Shown here: piece by piece, positions 13,081 through 23,488 of the stretch
Numbering within the stretch: the stretch's first letter is position 1
Layout: every line of letters starts with the position of its first letter
Assembly: GCF_002994745.2 (NCBI RefSeq)
Contig: NC_037091.1
Span: 26,045,789 to 26,109,788 of the forward strand
Length of the DNA: 64,000 nucleotides
Direction of reading: 5' to 3'
Source: Rosa chinensis
Lineage: Eukaryota > Streptophyta > Magnoliopsida > Rosales > Rosaceae
Program-made: the position numbers and the translations under genes
The notes under the pieces: model-generated
Told to the model about the DNA's origin: nothing
Database searches by the model: none
The model's input: only the letters and a program-made list of their open reading frames with translations

Positions 13081-13250
13081 TTTTAGTTTGCACCATGCCG
13101 CAGCACGGCAACGGTAGCGTTCCGCTGCCCATTAACCAACCAAAGTTGTTGTGGCTATTTTTTTTTTTCATTAATATTTGCAGTGTGCCGCTGCACTGCA
13201 ACGGCAGCATTCCACTGCACAATTCAGAAAATCAACCTCTATGAATATTA
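13081..13250. repeat. GC-rich palindromic cassette, copy 1
   Basis: The stretch contains GCAACGGTAGCGTTCCGCTG and the near-palindrome GCAGTGTGCCGCTGCACTGC, joined by CATTAACCAACCAAAGTTGT and a poly-T run. A related cassette lies at 22930-23130, in the same position downstream of Ulp1 copy 2. This supports a segmental duplication of the Ulp1 unit. What it does is unknown. Confidence 0.6.
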
Positions 13251-13916
13251 GTGGAAGACACTGAAAAATTAACTAGCCATTATTTGACAAAGTGACTGTA
13301 AAAACCAACGTCATGAGTGAAAACATAGAACAACTAACTGTGTTTGTTTCAAATTACCTATCAAACCCCAGAACTACAAAAATTTACGATTACTACCAGT
13401 GGTAATTATCTACCCGAGCACGACTATAATGACCATTTTCTATGAGTTTTCACAATTTCAAAACGGGTTTTTTGCACCAACAGTGTCTGGAGACTTGGGT
13501 GACTGACAATATGATACCCGAACTTACAAAGTTATCAAAATAATACCCAGACTCAATTTTTTGTATCAACGTGGTACCTACGTCAATTTTCCGTCATGGC
13601 GCCGTCAATCCTGATCACGTGTGAGGCACATGACTCGCAAAATAAGGGTAAAAAAGACTTTTCCACTCCTCCACAACCCAATCACCACCTTCCTCTCCTC
13701 CTCAACACCACCTGGTAATAATAAACCATTCTCTCCCTCCGTCAAACCCACACCAGCTCCCCTCTCCTCCCTCCCTAACAACCCTCACCTCCTTCCCCGG
13801 AAAACAAAAAAGTGTATAAGCTAATAGAGTATGGTGATGCTGTGCCCAAACTAGATACACCAGAACAAACTTTCAGCCACAGCAGAATCGAGACCTCCAC
13901 CGACTGAGCAAAAACC

Positions 13917-14053
13917 ATGGCGGCACCTCCAGACCTGGACCCATCCCCCTCCTCCATCTTCTCCCACAAAAATTCCCGCCTCCTAGACGACACCGTTTTC
14001 TACGCCATCTTCCCGACTCCTCCCTCACCTCCACCACTGCCGCCACCTCGCTC
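13917..14053 (+). pseudogene. Captured fragment of an Ecdysoneless (SGT1/ECD)-like gene
   Basis: From the ATG at 13917 the frame gives an N-terminal segment with IFSHKNSRLLDDTVFYAIFP. After a one-base frame change near 14014 the next frame gives PDSSLTSTTAATSLQSLQ. The order of RLxDDTVFYAIFP followed by PDSSL and LQSL fits the N-terminus of plant Ecdysoneless/SGT1-type proteins, as recalled without a database search. The fragment stops abruptly, probably where an exon was captured. It is too short and shifted to be functional. The ECD match is fairly confident; the donor gene in this genome is not identified. Confidence 0.6.
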
Positions 14054-14094
14054 CAATCCCTCCAGAGATGAGAAACATACAGGAAACATACATA

Positions 14095-14454
14095 GATATT
14101 GTTTCCATCAGCGCCGTCCTGCAACTCTTCTGGAAACGGCGACACTTTGTCAGACTAAGCACTCAAAACGTCGTCGTAGTCCAGCTTGGGCATCAACCCA
14201 CACTCCGAATCCTCCTCCTTCAAACTCTTCTCCTTTGGCGGCAACTCAGCCAGCTTTGACTCCACCACCGCTAGCTTCTCCATCTTCTTCCCGGCAGAAG
14301 ATGGGGCCAATGGAGCCATAATGGATGGCCGAGATTTGTTGAATATGGGCAAGATTTCAAGAACATCGACGATCGGGAATCTCCACCAGTTCATCCTTTC
14401 AACATTTCCTCCATCCTTTTCCCCCAGCCCTCTTCCTCCTCCCTCCACCGCCAC
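14095..14454 (-). pseudogene. Captured fragment resembling a CCT-family protein, reverse strand
   Basis: The minus-strand frame from 14454 ends in KLDYDDVLSA followed by a stop, then SDKVSPFPEE in the same frame. The KLDYDDVLSA-W-SDK pattern, with the Trp codon replaced by TAG, resembles the conserved motif of CIA2-like and other CCT-motif plant proteins. The upstream part is Lys/Glu-rich and not diagnostic. Orientation is opposite to the Ecdysoneless-like piece, so the two fragments come from separate capture events or an inverted rearrangement. The family assignment is tentative. Confidence 0.4.
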
Positions 14455-15599
14455 GTCATCGCTGTTGTCGTCTTGCCGTTCTAATCATCGAGACCAAGAC
14501 TTGGGTGTTCCGAGCCTGAATGGAGAAGAAGAAGTAGATGGATGAGATGGAGAAGCTGGTGGCTTGTTTTAATCTTTTAACAATGGCACTGGAAAGTTAC
14601 TTGCAAATTTCCCAACTATTTTGGGTTTAGAAGAACAATGTTGTTTAGGGTTTTGGATTTGATTTGTTTCAAGGAAAAAGATGATGAATAGGAGAGAATA
14701 TTAATGAATTGAGGGAAAATCAGTCTTTTTACCCTTATTTTGCGAGTCATGTGCCTCACACGTGGTCAGGATTGACGGCGCCGTGACAGAAAATTGATGT
14801 AGGTACCACGTTGATACGAAAAATTGAGTCTAGGTATTACTTTGATAACTTTGTAAGTTCGGGTATCATATTGTCAGTCACCCAAGTCTCCAGACACTGT
14901 TAGTGCAAAAAACCCTTTCAAAACTCACATAAACTGCTCAAGATTTTCTCTCCAGCGAAAACAGCAGAAAACGACTGATTTTCCTACTCCGTTAACCAGT
15001 GGCTAAGCAAGAGTGATTCACCGACTAAGCCTCAAATTTTAGGGTTTTAAAATTTACCGAAAATCTTCAAAAATCCGTCCTAGTCAGACAGACGACAATG
15101 AACTCTTCCTCCTGCTTTCATATAATTTCAATTTGAATAGCTTGGGTTTTGTTCGAATTAGGAAAGATATTTCAATTGCATGTGGAGACTCATGAGAAAA
15201 TGAATTTGCATGCGAGATTTGTTTGAATTTCATGTGGAATCGGATGAGAAAAAGAATTTTTGTGTGAAATTTGTTTGAATTACATGTGGAATCAGATAAG
15301 AAAATGGTGAGATTTGTTTAAATTATATGTGGAATTTGATGAGAAAATGCTAAGTTCTGTTTGAATTAACATGTGAGTAACTATGTCACTAATTATGTAA
15401 CTATCAAAATCACTATTGACTTCTCATTTTCTTAACTGTTTACAGGATTTTTATAAATGTTCGAGGAAATGGGACAACAAAAAATAAAACAAAGAGATGA
15501 ATTTGAAGAAGAACAATCTGAAGAACAAAGTCCAGAAGAAACAATTGGGGAAAAGTTGAAACAGATAGAATGGAAGAAAACAAAAGAGAGAAAAAAAAA

Positions 15600-15960
15600 G
15601 AAAGCAAACAACTGAAGATGAAGAAAAATCTGATGAAAAACAAGTCCGTGATAATAAGAAGAATCTGATGAAAAACAAGTCCTTGGTAAGAAGAAGAAGA
15701 AGAAGAAGGATAAAAAGAAGAAAACTGGAAAGGAGAAAAGAAGAAACAAGGAAGAAGAATCAACTGAAGATGAAGAAGAAACAACTGAAGATGAAGAAGA
15801 ATCTGATGAAAAACAAGTCCGCGGTAAGAAAAAGAAGAAGGATAAAAGGAAGAAAACTGGAAAGCAAAAAAGAAGAAACAGGGAAGAAACTGAAGATGAA
15901 GAAGAATCTGATGAAGAAGAAGTTTGTGCCAAGAAGAAGAAGAAAATGGATAAAAGGAAG
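15600..15960 (+). repeat. Lys/Glu tail repeats in Ulp1 copy 2
   Basis: Imperfect tandem units of about 75-130 bp contain GATGAAGAAGAATCTGATGA and AAACAAGTCCGCGGTAAGAA. They encode alternating acidic (EDEEESDE) and basic (KKKKKDKRKK) stretches. Copy 1 has a shorter, non-identical tail (7730-8070). The low-complexity tail has grown by slippage, and frame is not kept throughout. Confidence 0.65.
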
Positions 15961-16131
15961 ACAAAAAAGAAAGTAGAAAAAAGAAGGAAGAAACTGACGA
16001 CGAAGTGAGGATGATGAAGAGGAAAAAGTCCCAAGGAAAAGGAAAAGATATGTAAAAGAGGGTTATGTGCAGTATCGCTGCACAATGGTTGCTTTTCTGA
16101 AAACAATTTCAGAAAACAAAAATAAGCTGAC

Positions 16132-18536
16132 TGATGCGTGCAAAAGCAATCGCCAATTTATACCCTGAAAAATGTAGTTGTTAGTATAGAATAAGCAGAG
16201 ATCGTTCAAGCGGGGGATTGAGGGTACTTACATGTGAAATGAAAATAAGAGAAAAAGAATTTACAAGACAAACGAAAATAACAAGTATATATAGACAACA
16301 ATTCTAAATTTACAAAGAATCCAAGTTAGAGTTAAATTAGAAATCCATACATAACACAAATACAAACAACAAATCCTAATTAAATTCTAACTACACAAAT
16401 TTGTATATCACACAAACTCTAACAAGTTAACATCACAATTACAAATCCTAAAAAACTATTCACGAAAACACTATTCACAAAATTAAAATATATTTTCAGA
16501 TTATTAACTTAATTATTTATGATTGCATGCATCCTACAAATCCTAAAATCAATTTTATTTATTTACAAATATACAAGAACATCAAGAATGTAACAAAGGG
16601 GGTTTTAAAGATCAAAGTATAAATTTTCAGAAAATAATAAAAGAACAAAAATCGTTTCTATACAAAGGTGGGAAAAGAAGAATTTTTGGAAAACAATTTA
16701 TCAAGAACTAATCAAGAATGATTCATTCATGCATCTTTATCTTTATTAATCACCAAGAACGCCATCGATCAAGACACAGAGATCAAAGCAACCAATGTCC
16801 CTTTTAAACTTTCTTTCTTATGTTATTCGAAATAACAAAGCATCAAATCAATTTATTTTGAAAACCCGACATCACACATACGTTGAAAATTCATTTTCAA
16901 ATCATTAAGTTCAAGAAAGAATTGACGAACATGCAAATCCAAGCACTCAAAGCAAGTCAAAACTTATCATCACATGCATAATCTGATTTCGACTCAAAGC
17001 AAGCCTTTACTACTTATTTCGAATTAGAGTTTACAAAGCATAAACCTAATTACTAGCAAGTTACATGCAAGTCATCCTATTTGTTTGTCAGACCAAGAGA
17101 ATCGTTAACATGTAATGAAGCATAAAACCAGATTATCATTCCATCAATTCGGCAATCAACAAAGATCAAGAACACATAGACACATCAAACGTGAAAAGAA
17201 CATCAAGATTGAATCCAAAAATCAGTTTGTCACATCATAGTTTCAGTTTACACAACAGAAATTCCAGAGCAGAAATTCTCACTACAAGAAAGTCAAAACC
17301 GTAAAATACATGAAAAGATGATGGTATGAACAACCCTTGATCACGTCCCAATGTCCAAAGCAGCTCCAAGGTGTCGTACAAGCTTTGATCACGGCTAGGA
17401 AGATGGATGGTTACGGCTTTGCTCCTTGAAGATTGCGAAACCTAAAAACTAGAGAGAACAAGTGAGAATACGAAATTGTGGAGAAAATTGTTCACTTTGA
17501 AATGCCAAATACACTAGGTATATATAGGAGGACATCCCAAGGCACTCCCAATTCGTTTCTACTTGACTTCTCCAATTTCTTGTTGATTTAGGACTTCTTT
17601 GACACAAAACAGATTTCCGACAGACTTGACCTCAGTGCAATAAAACGGCCATAACTTCCTCTAGAAAATAGATATCGATGAACCGTAAAAAGCTCTGGAA
17701 ACTAGACATCTATAGATTTCCAACCATATAAAGATCATAATTTTCTGAGCTCTGAGATATTTTTGGCGCAACGTTGAAATTGACTGATCTGCACAGGCAG
17801 TTTTCAGAATCTGTAATGGATTTGACTTTTAAAACATAACTTGAGTCCAATTCGGTTTTCCTTGCCATCACATGCCTCTCACATGTCTTCTAAGCCTTTT
17901 TGAAGAATGAAACGTTAAGAAACTTCAAGAACCTTCAAGAATATCACGGAAAATCCAATCCAAACTCAACTAGAAATCCAAACTCCATATTGATTTGAAA
18001 TCCGCATTCCATCTGACTTCATCTTCCATGTGCATGGCATATGATCTTCTTGAGTCTTCTAGACACTTCTTGGACATTCCATATGCTTCTCTTGGCTTTC
18101 AGAAGTCTCCTAGTATGAGTAGAACTCTATATGCAAGTAGGTTTCCTAGTTGAATACAAACTTTTTTTCTAGGATGCTTCTACACTCTTCCGGAACCTTC
18201 TTGAGTAATCCTTATCAAACAGGGACTCCTTGTCACACTAGGATTCCTTATCTGAGTAGAATTGGGTTTCCTTGTCCAAGTAGAACTCCTAGTCCAAGTC
18301 AGCTTCAAACTCCTACTTCAACGGGGATTCCTTTTCCTAGTCAAAATGGGAGAACTTTCATTTCTTCATTTCTTTCCATTTCTGTGCAACTTGTGCCTCC
18401 CTTAGCCATTTTTGGACTTTGAGACTCCATTTAACCTGTAAAAACACTAGCTAAGTTAAATTGATCAAGATAAAGGAAATAACTTAGCAAAATATAGGGT
18501 TTAAACATTATAAACATGACATTTATGCTCCTATCA
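16132..18536 (-). mobile_element. Solo LTR, family D, inside Ulp1 copy 2
   Basis: This 2405-bp block begins TGATGCGTGC, ends GCTCCTATCA (TG...CA) and is flanked by a perfect 5-bp duplication, CTGAC (16127-16131 and 18537-18541). No gag or pol is present, so it is a solo LTR left by recombination between two LTRs. The same family occurs at 34293-36605 (opposite orientation) and 59523-61838. Shared marks are TGATAGGAGCAT at one end and TGTACCCTCAATCCCCGGAA near the other. It splits the first large exon of Ulp1 copy 2 just after the codons for NKNKLT. Confidence 0.85.
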
Positions 18537-19254
18537 CTGACTGAAGGGACTTTAGAGCTGTTGCACAAAACACCCTTTGCAACACTGATAGATGCATTTT
18601 CCATCGAGGTTTAATTAAAGAAAAGGATGCAAAGAAATCAAATGATTTAATCACACTTCCGCTACAAGCATACGATAGTGACACATGCATACCTTTTTGT
18701 GTTTGTGAACAGGAAATTCAAAATGTCAACAAGTGATATATCTATGATTTTAGGAGTACCGGAATGCGGGTTATCAGTACCAAAGACCAAAGAAGGGGCA
18801 TACAGTTCTGAGTTCTTGACTAAATACTTTGACAAAAAGAAGAGGATCAACAAGGCGGGTGCAGAGCAAGCTTTGAAGAAGGCATTGGCAGAAACTCCAG
18901 AAACAGGGGAAGAAAAAAAGAAACGGGACATAAATGTTGCTATATTAGTACTCTTGAACCTTTTCATTAAACTCCTGTTCCCAAACTCTGGAGGAACAAT
19001 ATCTTGGGACTATGTAAGAGTCTGTGAAGAGGTGGAAAGTCTAGGAAAATATAGCTGGGCAAAGGAAGTTGGCGACTTCCTTAAAAAATCAATTAAAAGA
19101 AAGGCAAAAGAATCCCAAAACATGGCAGGTTGCGTGATATTAGTGACGGTAAGTTCCCGTACCTTGTTAAAACTTCGTTTATCCATCATTTTGCTGTCAC
19201 ATAAATAACTACGTATATATGCTGTTGTGAGTACAAAGACTAGATCAGTGTCAT

Positions 19255-19790
19255 GGCATTGGTCAGGTCACTGGCCAAGTCACTATTTATGTTACAGTTA
19301 AGTTTATGTCATTGGCAATGTCATTGTTTATGTATTTACCTATGTCATTGGTTAGGTTTGTGATATTCACATTCTTAAGCATCTGTTTGAAAAATAACTA
19401 GTTTTCTATTTTTATTTTTATTTTCCAAATAGTACTGGTTTTGCCACAAGACGGGAGTAGTGCCGCCAATCGCTGGAAGGGAAACTGAAAAACACGGAAT
19501 CAGAAAGTGGCAATTAAAGACACTGATAGAAAAAAAAAAAAAAAAAAAAAAAGGGGATTTCAACACAATGAGGAAGTTGAAGGTATGTTAATTTGATGTA
19601 GAAAAACTGGGTCACTGGTCTTGTCATTATTTATGTCACTATCATGTTCAATGTTATTGTTGTAGCGTTCCAACTGGTCAGGTCACTGAGCAAGTCATTG
19701 ACTATGTCACTGCCCATGTTACTGTTATATGGTCATGTCATGGTGCATGTAACTTCCCATATCACTGACAAGTTTTTGTAATTTTGTTTC
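19255..19790. repeat. 12-bp repeats in introns of Ulp1 copy 2
   Basis: Two introns, 19149-19432 and 19583-19792, carry GTCACTGGCCAAGTCACTA, GTCATTGGCAATGTCATTG and GTCACTGAGCAAGTCATTG units. The exon between them, 19433-19582, has none. The distribution matches copy 1. Confidence 0.65.
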
Positions 19791-21259
19791 AGAAAATCTT
19801 TAATAAAGTTAAAGAAGATGCAGAGGAAGATGATTCTAAGTCTAATATAGACACAGAAAGTCAAGAAAAACATAATGATGGGCAAGAAGAAAATGTTGAA
19901 AAGAGAACCAGTGGAAACATGGAGAAGGAGACTACATGGAATGATATACAAAAGAAAGAATTAGTGACAAATCTTCATAAAAAGGAAGAAGTGCTAAGAG
20001 ATGTGGAAATATAGAAAAGGCCTGGAAGAGAAAATAAGGAAATTGGAGAAAGAACTGGAAACAAGAGAAAAGAAAACTGACCACATTAACAATTAGAAGA
20101 TGGAGACAGACATAGGGAAGAATGATAAAGAGAAGAACGAATTACAGAGAAAGCTAGAGAGAATGGAAGAAGAGCTAAGTGCTTTGAAAAAAGAAGTGGA
20201 CGAGAAAGAAAAGGAAATTGGCAGAATAAACGAAGAGAAGGAGGATGTGTTATTGGAAAATGAGGTGCTAAAAATTGAGAAAGTCTCCCTGAATTCAAGA
20301 GTGAAGAAATTGGAGAGCATAGTGATGGCACTAACTGAGAAGCATGAGTTGCCAATAGCACGTCCAAGTGATGATAACGACTCAACTCCACCTCCCCCAC
20401 CACCTAGTTTCCTTCCGCCAAAATCAAAGGCCCCTCAGGACAAGCCAACTGATAGCAAGAACTCCAAAAACACAAAATCTCAAGTTGAACTCAGTCACAA
20501 CCTACCTACTCCACAGCAAGCGCATCTGAGATGACATCTGCTGTACCACACTCAACTGACCGAGGACATCAGTCACCACTTCAATGCCTTGCCCAAGCAG
20601 CTGTACAGATTCATTCACCAACCTCTCCTGAGGTTAAATTGGGAACAACAGAAGTTGCTTGCACACTAAATACTGCTTGGATTAATGCATTGTTTGAGTT
20701 TCCACCTGCGGCCGCATTACGATCTCCACCTCCACGAAAAGTCAGTTTGGTAGATATACAAGCAGACCCGTAGAAGTATCAGATCATTATATCACCAGAG
20801 CTTCAGCCTGTTTTTGACGTTGAACCAGTCAATTACATTTCTCCTACAGAACAGATGACAAGAGCTGAGTTCACCATGCCAATTTTAGAGGACATATCAG
20901 GGCAGAACTCATAATCTATTGGCCTCTATTCTTATGTAGTTAGGATGAAGAGAAAGGAGAGAGTGCAAAAAAAAAAAAAGAAGATATTTTCTGGTGGGAC
21001 GAGGTGAAAGACAAAAAGTAGAGGGCAAAAATGACCTGAATCACAGCAGTGAAAAAGAAAAAAGGACAGACAGCTGAACAGCAACCAGAGGAGGAAGTGA
21101 TACATGATTTGATGATTCATGTGGATGATGAGGAAGAAACAGAAAAAAAACGAAATTGAAGTGATAGATTGGCAAAAGCTACAACTGTACAAGCTACTTG
21201 ATAGCCCAACTAAAAGCAAATTAGAGAAGTACTAGAACAAGGCAGAACAAAGGTAATGT

Positions 21260-21390
21260 TTCATGTTACAGCTCACAAGCTAGTGACTTCACTTGCTATG
21301 TAGCTAGCCAGGTCACTGGCAAAGTCACTGCCCACATAATTGGCCATTGAAAGTCACTGGCTAAGTCACTAGACTAACACCATTCTATGT
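21260..21390. repeat. 12-bp repeats in intron 3 of Ulp1 copy 2
   Basis: The intron between exons ending 21252 and starting 21398 holds GTCACTGGCAAAGTCACTG and related units. A further short run lies at about 21915-22020, in the intron before the Gln-bearing exon. Confidence 0.6.
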
Positions 21391-22649
21391 TATGCAGGGT
21401 ATTATTCTAGAAGGGAAAAGAGGCAGGAAGCAAAATCACAATGGCGGATGTCAAAATGTTCATTAGCGATCAATCAATAGCAAACAACTGGATTGATTGC
21501 TATGGGGAAGTGTTGAAGGATGAACTGCAGAACAAAAATTCACAAAGTTTGGGAAGATCCGCTTTTATGCATAGTATGTGTTGGGTAAGTATCCTTTCTA
21601 TAAACATTGAATGCTTATCTCTCATTATTTGTTTATTTATAACTCATTTTATGTTTTTTTTTTAAATAGTATTCGACAATATATTTAACTGTGAGAAACC
21701 TGCATCAATACTTGTGTGAGCTACTGTTCCAAAACTTGGGAAAATGCAGCATGCTTTTCTTCCCAATTACCCATAATGAAGAATTTCACCACACGCTCTT
21801 GGTCTTTGACAAGGACATACCGCAATGGCTGCATTTTGATTCAATGAAACCAAGAAGAGTAGGAACAGAGGAGTGCTTTAAAAATATAAAAAAAAATTGG
21901 TAAGAAACTTCTTACTGACCATGTAACTCACCACGTAACTATCACTCACTTATAACCTGTACTGAACAGAGACATAACTAGTGACTACACTGGCCAGCGA
22001 GGCCACTGGCAATGTCACTTCAATTTATCTCATAATGTTGGTCTGTTGAAAAATGCAAGTTGAAATGGTCGAGCTGTGGATGAGAGCAGTCAAAGATCAA
22101 GCAGACGATATGTTGCGGTAAGGCTGCAGAATGCAATTTGACAAGAATCAAAGCAATCACACAAAATTGAAGATGGTTGAAAGAATTTTGAGCGATGACG
22201 AGATAAGAACAATAAGTTGGATAAAGGAAAATTATGAGGGTGGAAGGATCTCTTTGAACCACGCCATAATATGCCCCCAACAAGAGGAAGGATCGTAAGT
22301 CTATGTTCAAAAATTTAAAATAATAACTTTACTGTTACTAAGTTGGTCAAAAACATTAACTTGAAATTTTTATTTGCCAACAAATTAGATTGCGGACCTT
22401 TTATAATGTATTACATGGACAGAATGGCAAAAGAGGAGAAGATGCCAAATAAAGTCACCAAAGCTCAGATGCTGAAATTCAAATCTCAAATATTCAAAAA
22501 ATTTGCTGAACATAAGCAGAGCTGGAACTCAGCAAATTAAGAATTTTAGAAATTTGTTTGTTTAGTTCATAATTTCAGAAATTTGTTGTTTAGTTCAGAC
22601 TATGACTTGTATGGATCTTTTTATTCAAGATTAATACATCTTCTGAATT

Positions 22650-23275
22650 CATAGGACAAGTCACTGACTATGTAACTATGAAGGCCGCATATAATTGAGA
22701 ATGTCATTGTTAAATTCACTACTGTAAGACTTATGTAACTGCTTAAGTCACTGGCCAAGTAAAAAGAAAACTGAATGTCATTAGTCAAGTCACTAGGCAA
22801 GTTACTGTAAAACTCAAGTAACTAACCAAGTCACTGTAAAAATCAAGTAAGGTTACTGGCCAAGTCATTGGACAAAAAACATTAAAACTCTAAGTCAAGA
22901 GAAGTCACAGCCAAAATGATATTTCTATTCCAGTTTGCAGCGTAGCGTTCCGCTGCCCATTAACCAACCAAAGTTGTTGTAGATACTTCATTTTTTAATT
23001 TTCATTAATATTTGCAGTGTGCCGCTGCACCGCAACAACCAAACAAAGTTTTTACAGATAATTTTTTTTAATTTTTCATTAACATTTGCAATGTGCCTTT
23101 GCACCGCAATGGTAGCGTTCCACTGCCAATGACCAAATCAATATGCAGTGATCCAACTACAAGTCATTGAACAAGTCACTGCCAAGATAACTAAAAACTA
23201 ATGTCAATGGACAAGTCAATGTAAATCTAAAGAAAATGGTTATGTCACTGTACATGTAACTATTAAAAACTTGTA
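22650..23275. repeat. 12-bp repeats and palindromic cassette 3' of Ulp1 copy 2
   Basis: GTCACTGACTATGTAACTAT, GTCACTGGCCAAGTAAAAAG and related units occupy 22650-22910 and 23150-23275. They flank a cassette (22930-23130) with GCGTAGCGTTCCGCTGCCCA and GCAGTGTGCCGCTGCACCGC that matches 13081-13250. This is the convergent spacer between Ulp1 copy 2 and the transposase gene, and no coding sequence is visible in it. Confidence 0.65.
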
Positions 23276-23488
23276 GACACAAAGAATACTGAATGATTTA
23301 TAAAAGAAGGAAGCAGATACACTGTCTCATAGTAAAAAAAAAATCCAATGAGTAAGCACCTTACAAGCACTTCTTATCATTTATTGAAAAAAATGAAAAA
23401 TCAAAACAAAATTTCAAACTGTATTAAAGTCACTTGCTATGTCATTGTTAAAGGCATGTAGGCAGACTTCAACCTATATCGGAGCTAT

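Larger units (their letters stand above)
13465..14915. mobile_element. Nested Pack-MULE carrying host gene fragments
   Basis: This 1451-bp element has long terminal inverted repeats, left about 13465-13659 and right about 14722-14915. They are roughly 195 bp each, with only about ten differences seen by eye. It starts GGGTTTTTTGCACC and is flanked by a perfect 9-bp duplication, TTTCAAAAC (13456-13464 and 14916-14924). The interior holds no transposase. It holds fragments of at least two plant genes in opposite orientations, which defines a Pack-MULE. It sits inside the larger Ulp1 MULE and is therefore younger than it. Confidence 0.85.
15457..22540 (+). pseudogene. Ulp1-like cysteine protease, tandem copy 2 (broken)
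   Basis: This is the same gene plan as copy 1 but clearly diverged. Likely exons are 15457-19148 (split by the solo LTR 16132-18536), 19433-19582, 19793-21252, 21398-21584, 21670-21899, about 22050-22294 and 22384-22540. The N-terminal tail is an expanded Lys/Glu/Asp repeat. It is followed by the DUF1985 or plant-mobile-like region (FKMSTSDISMILGVPECG, GGTISWDYVRVCEE), a coiled coil (20100-20330), a Pro/Ser-rich part and the protease. Catalytic residues are EFHHTLLVF (His, about 21790), LHFDSMKPR (Asp), CPQQEEGS (Gln) and DCGPF (Cys, codon 22391-22393). Breaks are the LTR, frameshifts near 18690 and in the tail, a stop at 20773, a TAA at about 22122, and a last-intron acceptor that reads AA instead of AG at 22382-22383. 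The reaction would be isopeptide cleavage, but the substrate is unknown. Confidence 0.8.

Noticed and set aside
15432..16106. 224-residue Ser/Phe-rich open frame on the minus strand
   Set aside because: It is the mirror of the Lys/Glu-rich repeats of Ulp1 copy 2 on the plus strand.
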